Source of the DNA: JBNAVY01 sp049700195
GTDB lineage: Bacteria; Bacillota; Thermoanaerobacteria; Thermoanaerobacterales; Thermoanaerobacteraceae
Assembly (NCBI GenBank): GCA_049700195.1
Contig: JBNAVY010000030.1
Span: 1-23,940, forward strand
DNA: 23,940 bases
Direction: 5' to 3'
Each line of letters starts with the position of its first letter. Within the stretch, counting starts at the first letter, position 1. Under the pieces are notes generated by a model. That model was not told where the DNA came from. It made no database searches and was given only the letters and a program-made list of their open reading frames with translations. Positions 8,336 to 15,590 of this stretch are shown one piece after another. The translations under genes were made by a program, and so were the position numbers.

Positions 8336-8557
8336 ATGAATTTATTAGCTATTGGAGCAGGTATTGCTGCATTAACAGGAATTGGAGCTGGTATTGGAAT
8401 TGGTATTGCAACAGGGAAAGCAGTTGAAGCTGTATCAAGACAGCCAGAGGCAAGGGGAAGTATAATGCAGTTTTTACTTTTGGGTGGTGCTCTTGCAGAG
8501 GCAACAGCAATATATGGTTTGTTAGTAGCATTTTTAATAATTATATTAAAACCATAA
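8336..8557 (+). CDS. atpE: ATP synthase F0 subunit c
   Basis: A 73-residue hairpin of two membrane helices that forms the rotor ring. Helix 1 has the glycine-rich packing motif GIGAGIGIGIATG, the polar loop is RQPEA, and helix 2 bears the ion-binding Glu55 in LAEATAIYG. Compared with sodium-type c subunits, the helix-1 glutamine is Ile22 and the serine after the glutamate is Ala56, so proton coupling is the likely mode. AAGGAGAGG precedes the ATG, the strongest ribosome binding site in the operon, consistent with the high copy number of c. Confidence 0.98.
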   Translation: MNLLAIGAGIAALTGIGAGIGIGIATGKAVEAVSRQPEARGSIMQFLLLGGALAEATAIYGLLVAFLIIILKP

Positions 8558-8610
8558 AAAGTATCAAATTTTTATAATGCTTTAATTTCCTTATGAAAGA
8601 AGGGAAGACA

Positions 8611-9102
8611 TTGGGTTTTTTCAATATATGGACAGTATTTTTTACAATACTTAATTTACTTGTGCTTTATTATATTTTAAAAAGGCTTTTATTTAAGCCA
8701 GTAACAGATTTTTTAGAAGCAAGGGAAAATAAGATAAAGGCATCTTTGCAAGATGCCGACAGCCAAAAAAAACAAGCATATGAATTAAAAGAAAAATATG
8801 AAGGCATACTGAAAAATGCTGATGATGAAGGTAAAGCAATTATAGAGAGAGCTCAGAAGTTTGCTGATGAAAAAGCAAATAAAATTGTTGAACAAGCTAA
8901 TAAAGAAGCTGCAGCAATAATGGACAGAGCAAAAGAAGAAGCAGAGCTTGAAAAAATAAAAGCAATGCATGATTTAAGAGTTGATATTTCTCGTTTAGTT
9001 ATAGATGCAGCATCCCGCGTTATAGAAAAAAATATTGAAATTGATGATCAAAAGGTTGTTGATGAAGTTATTAAGGAGGCGGGAGCAACATGGCAGGACT
9101 GA
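8611..9102 (+). CDS. atpF: ATP synthase F0 subunit b
   Basis: The peripheral stalk subunit, with one N-terminal membrane helix (about 5-27) and a long charged, alanine-rich helix that dimerises and reaches the delta subunit. I choose TTG at 8611 (163 residues), because family members start a few residues before the membrane helix and a purine-rich AAGGGA lies 5 bases upstream. The ATG at 8593 would add six charged residues and has no ribosome binding site. The choice is not certain. The 3' end overlaps atpH by 13 bases. Confidence 0.93.
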   Translation: MGFFNIWTVFFTILNLLVLYYILKRLLFKPVTDFLEARENKIKASLQDADSQKKQAYELKEKYEGILKNADDEGKAIIERAQKFADEKANKIVEQANKEAAAIMDRAKEEAELEKIKAMHDLRVDISRLVIDAASRVIEKNIEIDDQKVVDEVIKEAGATWQD

Positions 9103-9623
9103 TATCAAAAAGATATGCTAATGCACTTTTTGAAATAGCAGTAGAAAATAAAAAAGTAAAAGATTATTATATTGAATTAAAAAACGCTGTAGAACTTATT
9201 ACAACAGGAGTTATTTATCAAATTTTTAAAAGTAAAAGTATAAATAAATCCAGAAAAATTGATTTTATAAAAGAAGTTTTAAATAGTACAGATAAAGAAG
9301 TTGTTGATTTTATAAAAGTTATAATAATAAAACACAGAGAAAATCTCATAAAGGATATTTTTGAGCAGTATGAGAGCTTTTATAAAAACTATTATAATAT
9401 GATTGATGCTAAAGTAATATCTGCTTATGAATTGTCTGCAGATAATAAAGAAAAAATAAAAACTAATTTAGAATCTTCCCTTAATAAAAAAGTCAATATA
9501 GTTTCATCTGTTGATAAATCAATACTTGGGGGATTAAAAATTATAATTGGCAACAGAGTTATTGATGGTTCTGTAAAGGCCCGGTTAAGTTCACTGCTTA
9601 AAAATATGGAGCAAGCTATGTAA
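9090..9623 (+). CDS. atpH: ATP synthase F1 subunit delta
   Basis: Links the peripheral stalk to the top of the alpha/beta hexamer. The 177 residues and the N-terminus (ISKRYANALFEIA) are typical. The C-terminal part has the conserved pattern GGLKIIIGNRVIDGSVKARL. The ATG sits within the end of atpF, with AAGGAGG at 9073-9079 ten bases upstream. Sequence conservation of delta is low, so the gene position between b and alpha adds weight. Confidence 0.96.
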   Translation: MAGLISKRYANALFEIAVENKKVKDYYIELKNAVELITTGVIYQIFKSKSINKSRKIDFIKEVLNSTDKEVVDFIKVIIIKHRENLIKDIFEQYESFYKNYYNMIDAKVISAYELSADNKEKIKTNLESSLNKKVNIVSSVDKSILGGLKIIIGNRVIDGSVKARLSSLLKNMEQAM

Positions 9624-9647
9624 ATAATATGGCAAGAAGGTGAATAT

Positions 9648-11168
9648 ATGAATTTAAAACCTGAAGAAATAAGTTCAGTTTTAAAAGATAAAATAAAAAG
9701 TTTTGAATTTGATTTAAAGACACAAGATATAGGTCATGTTATACAGTCAGGTGATGGTATAGCAAAGATTTACGGTCTTGATAATGCTATCTATGGAGAA
9801 ATGGTTGAGTTTGACAGTGGAGCTGTAGGAATGGTTTTAAATCTGGAAGAAGACAGTGTAGGTGTTGTTATCCTCGGTGATCCAGAAAAAGTAGAAGAAG
9901 GAAGTGTTGCAACAAGGACTGGGAGAGTAGTTGAAGTTCCAACAGGAGAAGGACTACTTGGCAGAGTTGTAAACCCTCTTGGAGAACCAATAGATGGCAA
10001 GGGTCCTATAAAGAGCGATAAAACAAGGCCTATTGAGTCGCCTGCACCATCTATTATTAATAGGCAGTCTGTAGATACACCGCTTCAAACTGGTATACTT
10101 GCGATAGATTCAATGATACCAATAGGTAGAGGACAGAGAGAGCTTATAATAGGTGACAGACAGACAGGGAAAACCGCTATCGCTATAGATACTATAATAA
10201 ACCAGAAGGGCAAAGATGTATACTGTATTTATGTTGCTATTGGACAAAAAGCTTCAACAATTGCTGGAATAGTTAATATGCTTGAAAAACATGGAGCAAT
10301 GTCTTATACAACTGTTGTAGCTTCAACAGCAAGTGATTCTGCTGCACTTCAATATATAGCACCATATGCAGGTTGTTCAATGGGCGAACATTTTATGTAT
10401 GAAGGAAAAGATGCACTTATAATATATGATGATTTATCAAAACATGCTATTGCTTATAGGACTATATCTTTACTACTAAGAAGACCTCCAGGGAGAGAAG
10501 CATTTCCTGGTGATGTATTCTATCTTCATTCAAGGCTTTTAGAAAGATCAGCAAGATTATCAGATGAAATTGGTGGCGGATCACTTACTGCATTGCCAAT
10601 TATTGAAACTTTAGCAGGTGATATATCTGCATATATACCAACAAATGTAATTTCTATAACAGATGGGCAAATATACCTTGAATCAGAACTTTTTTATTCA
10701 GGTATAAGGCCTGCGATAAATGTAGGTTTGTCAGTTTCACGTGTTGGTGGTGCTGCACAGATAAAAGCAATGAAAAAGGTAGCAGGGCAATTAAGGCTTG
10801 AATTGTCTCAATATAGAGAACTTGAGGTATTTGCACAATTTGGATCAGATCTTGACAAATCAACTTTAGAGCTTCTCCGTCAAGGTGAAAGAATTGTTGA
10901 AATAACAAAACAACCTCAATATCAACCTATGGATGTAGAAGACCAGGTTATTTCTATCTATACAGTTATGAATAAATATCTGACAGATGTACCGATTGAA
11001 AAAGTAAAAACTTTTGTAAAAGACCTTATTGAATTTTTAGAAATAAATTATCCAGATATAAAGAAAAATCTTCATGAAACAAAAAAATTAGAATCAGATA
11101 CAGAAGAAAAATTAAAAGCTGCAATAAAGGAATATAAAGAAAAATACGCTGCAAAAGGTGATGCCTAA
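9648..11168 (+). CDS. atpA: ATP synthase F1 subunit alpha
   Basis: The non-catalytic nucleotide-binding subunit of the F1 head, 506 residues. A beta-barrel N-terminal domain is followed by the P loop GDRQTGKT at 169-176. The SVSRVGGAAQ motif supplies the arginine that reaches into the catalytic site of beta. The C-terminal helical domain ends in a lysine/glutamate-rich tail. AGAAGGTGA precedes the ATG. The stop codon shares one base with the atpG start (TAATG), so termination-reinitiation is likely. Confidence 0.99.
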   Translation: MNLKPEEISSVLKDKIKSFEFDLKTQDIGHVIQSGDGIAKIYGLDNAIYGEMVEFDSGAVGMVLNLEEDSVGVVILGDPEKVEEGSVATRTGRVVEVPTGEGLLGRVVNPLGEPIDGKGPIKSDKTRPIESPAPSIINRQSVDTPLQTGILAIDSMIPIGRGQRELIIGDRQTGKTAIAIDTIINQKGKDVYCIYVAIGQKASTIAGIVNMLEKHGAMSYTTVVASTASDSAALQYIAPYAGCSMGEHFMYEGKDALIIYDDLSKHAIAYRTISLLLRRPPGREAFPGDVFYLHSRLLERSARLSDEIGGGSLTALPIIETLAGDISAYIPTNVISITDGQIYLESELFYSGIRPAINVGLSVSRVGGAAQIKAMKKVAGQLRLELSQYRELEVFAQFGSDLDKSTLELLRQGERIVEITKQPQYQPMDVEDQVISIYTVMNKYLTDVPIEKVKTFVKDLIEFLEINYPDIKKNLHETKKLESDTEEKLKAAIKEYKEKYAAKGDA

Positions 11169-12088
11169 TGGGAAAACGTGATATATCCTTAAGGATTAAA
11201 AGTACAAGGCAGACCCGTAAGATCACAAAAGCAATGTACCTTATATCAGCATCAAAATTTCAAAAGGCAAAAGTAATGCTTGATAATGTAAGACCATATT
11301 ATAACAAAATACAGGTTACTATGGGTGATATTTTAAAACACAGTAAAGAAGCAACTTCACATTATTTTGAAAAAATGCATGAAGTAAAAGGTGATAGAAA
11401 AGAAACAATAATAATAATCACTGGAGACAAAGGTTTATGTGGCGCATATAACCATAATGTAATTAAAAAAGCTGAAGAAGTATTAAAAAAAGAAACTGCA
11501 AATGTTATGGTTGTTGGTGAAATAGGGAGAAAATATTTTATAGACAAAGGCTATAATGTTGATGTCGAATTTTTATATACAGCACAGAATCCTACGACAA
11601 GTGCTGCCGGTGAAATAACTGATCTAATACTTAATGCATATAATATGGGCTTGACAGATGATGTATATGTAATATATACAGAGATGCAGGGATTAATACA
11701 AAATGTAAAAACATTAAAAATTTTACCTCTTGACATTGAAAATTTTATTGACGAATCTAAGATAAGTGAAGAAGAAAATAAAAAAGAAATAACAGAGGAT
11801 GAAAACATTAAAAATAGTAATGAAGGATTATATGACAGTGATATGATTTATGATCCTTCGCCTACGGCTGTATTTGATATTTTAGTTCCTGAGTATATAA
11901 AAGGACTTATATACAGTGTTTTAGTTCAGGCTTTTGCATCAGAAAACTTTTCTAGAATGGTTGCCATGGATGGGGCTACTACAAATGCAGATAAAATGAT
12001 AAGCAAACTTACTCTTCAGTATAACAGATTGAGGCAGGCTTCTATAACACAAGAGATATCTGAGATAATAGCAGGCGCATCTGTATAA
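11168..12088 (+). CDS. atpG: ATP synthase F1 subunit gamma, with an acidic insertion
   Basis: The central shaft of the rotary motor. The N-terminal helix (RDISLRIKSTRQTRKITKAM) and the C-terminal helix (LTLQYNRLRQASITQEISEI) form the coiled coil inside alpha3beta3. The central fold includes the TGDKGLCGAYN motif. At 306 residues it is about 20 longer than most homologues. The extra length is a very acidic, low-complexity stretch of about 25-30 residues at roughly 196-225 (rich in E, K, N, D), before the usual PSPTAVFDILVPEYI segment. The start overlaps the atpA stop by one base. Confidence 0.97.
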   Translation: MGKRDISLRIKSTRQTRKITKAMYLISASKFQKAKVMLDNVRPYYNKIQVTMGDILKHSKEATSHYFEKMHEVKGDRKETIIIITGDKGLCGAYNHNVIKKAEEVLKKETANVMVVGEIGRKYFIDKGYNVDVEFLYTAQNPTTSAAGEITDLILNAYNMGLTDDVYVIYTEMQGLIQNVKTLKILPLDIENFIDESKISEEENKKEITEDENIKNSNEGLYDSDMIYDPSPTAVFDILVPEYIKGLIYSVLVQAFASENFSRMVAMDGATTNADKMISKLTLQYNRLRQASITQEISEIIAGASV

Positions 12089-12103
12089 AAAGGAGATGGT
12101 AAA

Positions 12104-13489
12104 TTGAATAAAGGATATATTACGCAGGTTATAGGTCCTGTTGTAGATATACATTTTGAAGACAAATTGCCTTTTATAAATACTGCAATAAAAATCCCGA
12201 TTGATAATAGAGAAATAGTTGTAGAAGTATCACAGCATACTGGCGATAATACAGTTAGGTGTGTTGCAATGTCTTCTACTGATGGATTAAAAAGAGGTAT
12301 GGAGTGTATAGATACAGGAGGACCAATATCAGTACCAGTTGGCAAAGGGACTCTTGGAAGAATGTTAAATGTATTAGGGCAGACAATTGATGAACAAGGT
12401 GACTTAAAAGACGTAACATATATGCCAATACACAGAAAGGCACCAAGCTTTGAAGAGCAAAGTCCTGCAACAGAAATACTTGAAACAGGCATTAAAGTAA
12501 TAGATTTGTTGACACCTTATGCAAAAGGCGGAAAAATTGGTTTATTTGGTGGTGCAGGTGTTGGAAAAACAGTTCTGATAATGGAGTTAATACGTAATAT
12601 AGCTACAGAACATGGCGGATATTCCATATTTACTGGTGTAGGAGAAAGATCACGTGAAGGTAATGACCTTTGGCATGAAATGCATGAATCAGGTGTAATA
12701 GATAAAACTGCTTTCGTTTTCGGACAAATGAATGAACCACCAGGTGCTAGAATGAGAGTAGGACTTACAGGACTTACTTTGGCTGAGTATTTTAGAGATG
12801 AAGAACACCAGGACGTTTTATTATTTATAGATAATATTTTCAGATTCATACAGGCTGGATCAGAAGTTTCAGCTTTACTTGGCAGGATGCCATCAGCAGT
12901 TGGTTATCAGCCTACACTGGCAAATGACTTAGGTATACTTCAGGAGAGGATAACTTCAACAAAAAAAGGTTCTATAACATCTGTTCAGGCGGTATATGTT
13001 CCTGCCGATGACCTGACAGACCCTGCTCCAGCAACTACTTTTACACATCTTGATGCGACAACGGTATTATCAAGGAGTATAGTTGAAATGGGAATATATC
13101 CTGCAGTAGATCCATTAGATTCCACTTCAAGGATATTAGAACCAAACATTATAGGTGAAGAACATTATTCTGTTGCAAGAAAAGTTCAGGAAATACTTCA
13201 AAAGTATAAAGAACTTCAGGACATTATTGCAATACTAGGTATGGATGAACTTTCAGATGAAGATAAACTGACTGTTTACAGAGCAAGAAAAATACAGAGG
13301 TTTTTATCACAGCCCTTCTTTGTAGCAGAAACTTTTACAGGTACTCCTGGCAAATATGTAACACTCAAAGAAACAATAGATGGTTTTAAGAAAATAGTTA
13401 ATGGAGAAATGGATGACATACCAGAAGCCGCCTTTTATATGGTTGGTAATATAGATGAAGTATATGAAAAAGCAAAAACTATGAAATGA
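12104..13489 (+). CDS. atpD: ATP synthase F1 subunit beta (catalytic)
   Basis: The catalytic subunit, 461 residues. P loop GGAGVGKT is at 149-156, and the catalytic base Glu181 lies in GERSREGNDLW, the same number as in E. coli. The ALLGRMPSAVGYQPTLA segment and the C-terminal DELSDEDKLTVYRARKIQRFLSQPF block (with the DELSDED lever) are intact. The start codon is TTG, with AAAAGGAG at 12088-12095 nine bases upstream; there is no alternative ATG near the conserved N-terminus. It follows atpG after 15 bases. Confidence 0.99.
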   Translation: MNKGYITQVIGPVVDIHFEDKLPFINTAIKIPIDNREIVVEVSQHTGDNTVRCVAMSSTDGLKRGMECIDTGGPISVPVGKGTLGRMLNVLGQTIDEQGDLKDVTYMPIHRKAPSFEEQSPATEILETGIKVIDLLTPYAKGGKIGLFGGAGVGKTVLIMELIRNIATEHGGYSIFTGVGERSREGNDLWHEMHESGVIDKTAFVFGQMNEPPGARMRVGLTGLTLAEYFRDEEHQDVLLFIDNIFRFIQAGSEVSALLGRMPSAVGYQPTLANDLGILQERITSTKKGSITSVQAVYVPADDLTDPAPATTFTHLDATTVLSRSIVEMGIYPAVDPLDSTSRILEPNIIGEEHYSVARKVQEILQKYKELQDIIAILGMDELSDEDKLTVYRARKIQRFLSQPFFVAETFTGTPGKYVTLKETIDGFKKIVNGEMDDIPEAAFYMVGNIDEVYEKAKTMK

Positions 13490-13499
13490 GGTGTATTAT

Positions 13500-13916
13500 A
13501 TGGGAGATAATACTTTTCATCTTGAAGTACTGACACCTCACAGGAAGTTTTATGAAGGAGATGTAGAAGAAATAATAGTTACAATAACTTCAGGCCAAAT
13601 GGGAGTATTAAAAGGTCATATCCCAATGGCTGCTGCTTTAGGAATTGGCGTTTTTAAAATAAAAAAAGATGGAGAATGGAAAGAAGCTTTTATTTCAAGT
13701 GGTTTTATGGAAGTAAAAAGAGATAGTGTTACTATACTGTCAAGTGCTGTAGAATGGCCTGAAGAGATTGACATTGAACGTGCAAAATCAGCAAAAGAAA
13801 GAGCTGAAGAAAAATTAAGGCAGAAAAAAAGCCAGCAAGAATATGTTTTAGCAAGTGCAGCTTTAAGACGTGCACTTATGAGAATGCAAATTGCAAATAA
13901 ACATAAAAATATGTAA
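13500..13916 (+). CDS. atpC: ATP synthase F1 subunit epsilon
   Basis: Couples the gamma shaft to the c-ring and can inhibit ATP hydrolysis through its C-terminal helices. The protein is 138 residues. The N-terminal beta sandwich carries FHLEVLTPHRKFYEGDVEEI and the conserved GQMGVLKGHIPMAAAL. The C-terminal two-helix hairpin is present in full (from about residue 90, ERAKSAKERAEEKL...). The ATG at 13500 is preferred: the GTG at 13491 belongs to the ribosome binding site GAGGTG itself, which ends 6 bases before the ATG. Last gene of the operon. Confidence 0.97.
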   Translation: MGDNTFHLEVLTPHRKFYEGDVEEIIVTITSGQMGVLKGHIPMAAALGIGVFKIKKDGEWKEAFISSGFMEVKRDSVTILSSAVEWPEEIDIERAKSAKERAEEKLRQKKSQQEYVLASAALRRALMRMQIANKHKNM

Positions 13917-13944
13917 AAATTACCTCTGCAAATATGTATAAAAA

Positions 13945-13976
13945 CTTCCTATTAAGCTTACAATCTTAATAGGAAG
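13945..13976. repeat. Perfect 12-bp inverted repeat after atpC
   Basis: CTTCCTATTAAG (13945-13956) and its exact complement (13965-13976) flank an 8-base loop. It lies 28 bases after atpC and ends 10 bases before the ribosome binding site of the next gene. No T run follows on the plus strand, so it may be an mRNA 3'-end stabiliser or weak terminator. On the minus strand it is followed by a short T run. Confidence 0.65.
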
Positions 13977-13998
13977 AAAATTTGTGGAGGTGTTTTTT

Positions 13999-14718
13999 AT
14001 GAAAAAGTTTTTTACCTTAGCAATAATAATAATTGTATCTTTTTTTAATATATATGCTTATGCAGATGATAAAGTGAATATAACAAAAAATGAAGCAGTT
14101 ATATTATCAAAGCAAAAAATAGATGCATTAAAAGATTTTAAAAAATATAATGTGCAGTTTAGAGAATATACAAATAGTGGAAGTATTTGGCTTATAAATT
14201 TTTATAATACTGAGGAATATAAAAATGCAAATGTATTTATTGATGCACATACTAAAGAGATATTAAAATATCAAATATTAAATGAAGACATGCATAATAA
14301 GAATAATTTTAAAATCAGTTATAAAGAGGCAGAAAAATGTGCAAAAGAATTTTTATATAATATAAATCCATCATCTTTATCTCATTTTGTAGAGGACAAA
14401 AGTGTATATAACAGTGAAGCATCAGAAACATATAATTTTAGATATAAAAGAATAGAAAATGGCATAGAACTAATTTTTGATAAAATCGAAATAAGTATTG
14501 ATAAGACAACTAAAGAAGTAGTATTTTACTCATATAAATGGACAAAAGGAGATTTACATGATCTTATAAATAATATGGATGTAAATGAACCAACTAAACT
14601 TTTTAAAGAAACAAAAGGATTAAAAATTGTAGAGTTAACAAAAAATGATAAAAACAGCTATTGCTTTTGTAAAAGCTATAGCTGTTTTTATCATTTTGAA
14701 GGAGAAATTTTACCTTGA
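13999..14718 (+). CDS. Secreted protein resembling the YcdB/YcdC-PepSY type, probably C-terminally truncated
   Basis: The 239-residue product has a signal peptide (MKK, hydrophobic core, likely cleavage after AYA at about residue 22). The mature part shows two PepSY/YcdB-like units: one with helix and strands at about 30-90 (VFIDAHTKEIL), and one at about 95-180 (SYKEAEKCAKEFL, then FRYKRIENGIELIFDKIEISIDKTTKEVVFYSYKW). Such proteins are usually longer and are exported or cell-wall-associated; their function is poorly known. The last 25 or so residues are encoded by the large palindrome at 14642-14697 and look unlike the family (Cys/Tyr/Phe-rich), so the gene is probably truncated and reads through its terminator. 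GGAGGTG precedes the ATG. A GTG at 13984 is in frame but unlikely. Confidence 0.65.
   Translation: MKKFFTLAIIIIVSFFNIYAYADDKVNITKNEAVILSKQKIDALKDFKKYNVQFREYTNSGSIWLINFYNTEEYKNANVFIDAHTKEILKYQILNEDMHNKNNFKISYKEAEKCAKEFLYNINPSSLSHFVEDKSVYNSEASETYNFRYKRIENGIELIFDKIEISIDKTTKEVVFYSYKWTKGDLHDLINNMDVNEPTKLFKETKGLKIVELTKNDKNSYCFCKSYSCFYHFEGEILP
14642..14697. terminator. Very large bidirectional terminator palindrome
   Basis: The 20-base arms 14642-14661 and 14678-14697 are exact complements. Inside them GCTTTT and AAAAGC pair again around a 2-base loop, so only one T-T mismatch breaks a 27-step stem. The arms end in A-rich and T-rich runs on either side, which suits termination in both directions. 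It serves the convergent genes at 13999-14718 and 14691-15560 and lies within the coding end of the first. Confidence 0.85.
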
Positions 14719-15560
14719 GGTATTTCTGCTAAAATAATTCCCAAAAGCATAAATATACCGCCTGTTATTGCTTTTAAAGACATAACTTCACCGGCAATTA
14801 AAAATGCGGCAACTGCAGAAAAAACAGGCTCTAATGAAAAAATTAAAGCAGTATGTGTTGCTGTAGTATATGCCTGCATAGTATTTTGTGCGACATAAGC
14901 AAATGCTGTTGCAAATACGCCAGTTATAATAATGGCACCCCAGACGCTAAAATTAGTTGGGATAACAGGTGTTTCAAAAGTAAAAGAAGCAATGCCGCTT
15001 AAAATAGCAACAACACCTATTTGCAGTGTAGCAATAACAAAAGTATCTACAGATGATGCGAATTTTGCTATAAGTATTATATGCATTGCAAAAGCAAAAG
15101 CACATAAAAGAGTAAGAAAATCACCAAAATTTATAGAAAAATTTACATTTGTAGTTAAAAGAAAAAGACCTATCACAGCTAAAACAATTCCTGTAACAGC
15201 AGCTCTTGAAGGTTTTGATTTTAGAAAAAAAGCTTCAAAAATAGGAACTAAAACTACACTAAATCCAGTTATAAAACCAGATTTTGAAGCAGAAGTATAC
15301 ATAAGACCCATAGTTTGAAATGCATAACCGGCAAATAACATGGTACCTATAGCAGATGATATAATAAGAGTCCTTTTATCTATATTTAAAAGTTTTTTAT
15401 AAAAAATTATTGCAAGGAGGAAAAAAGCTATAGAAAATCTTATAAAAAGGAAGTTATATACAGGTAGTATTTCTATAGCATTTTTTACGATAATAAAAGT
15501 TGAACCCCATATTATAGTAACAAGTACAAGTACCAAGTCGCTTCTTAACTGCTTTGACAA
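14691..15560 (-). CDS. EamA-family (DMT superfamily) permease
   Basis: A 289-residue integral membrane protein with about ten hydrophobic helices in two repeated EamA halves (roughly 8-140 and 150-283). The first half opens with LVLVTIIWGSTFIIVKNAI and the second ends LIAGEVMSLKAITGGIFMLLGIILAE, both typical. The family exports or exchanges amino acids, nucleosides and other small metabolites; the substrate cannot be read from sequence. The start is TTG, with GGGAGGGG a few bases upstream. It lies 30 bases downstream of nadE on the same strand, so the two probably form one transcript. Its last codons overlap the convergent gene by 28 bases, inside a terminator palindrome. Confidence 0.9.
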   Translation of the reverse strand: MSKQLRSDLVLVLVTIIWGSTFIIVKNAIEILPVYNFLFIRFSIAFFLLAIIFYKKLLNIDKRTLIISSAIGTMLFAGYAFQTMGLMYTSASKSGFITGFSVVLVPIFEAFFLKSKPSRAAVTGIVLAVIGLFLLTTNVNFSINFGDFLTLLCAFAFAMHIILIAKFASSVDTFVIATLQIGVVAILSGIASFTFETPVIPTNFSVWGAIIITGVFATAFAYVAQNTMQAYTTATHTALIFSLEPVFSAVAAFLIAGEVMSLKAITGGIFMLLGIILAEIPQGKISPSK

Positions 15561-15590
15561 TTAGACCCCTCCCTTTTTATAAAATAAAAA

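Noticed and set aside
8336..8557. Sodium-translocating ATP synthase
   Set aside because: The c subunit has Ile and Ala where sodium-type rings have Gln and Ser.
12016..12492. A 158-codon minus-strand frame over atpG/atpD
   Set aside because: It is a shadow of strongly conserved ATP synthase genes with no ribosome binding site.
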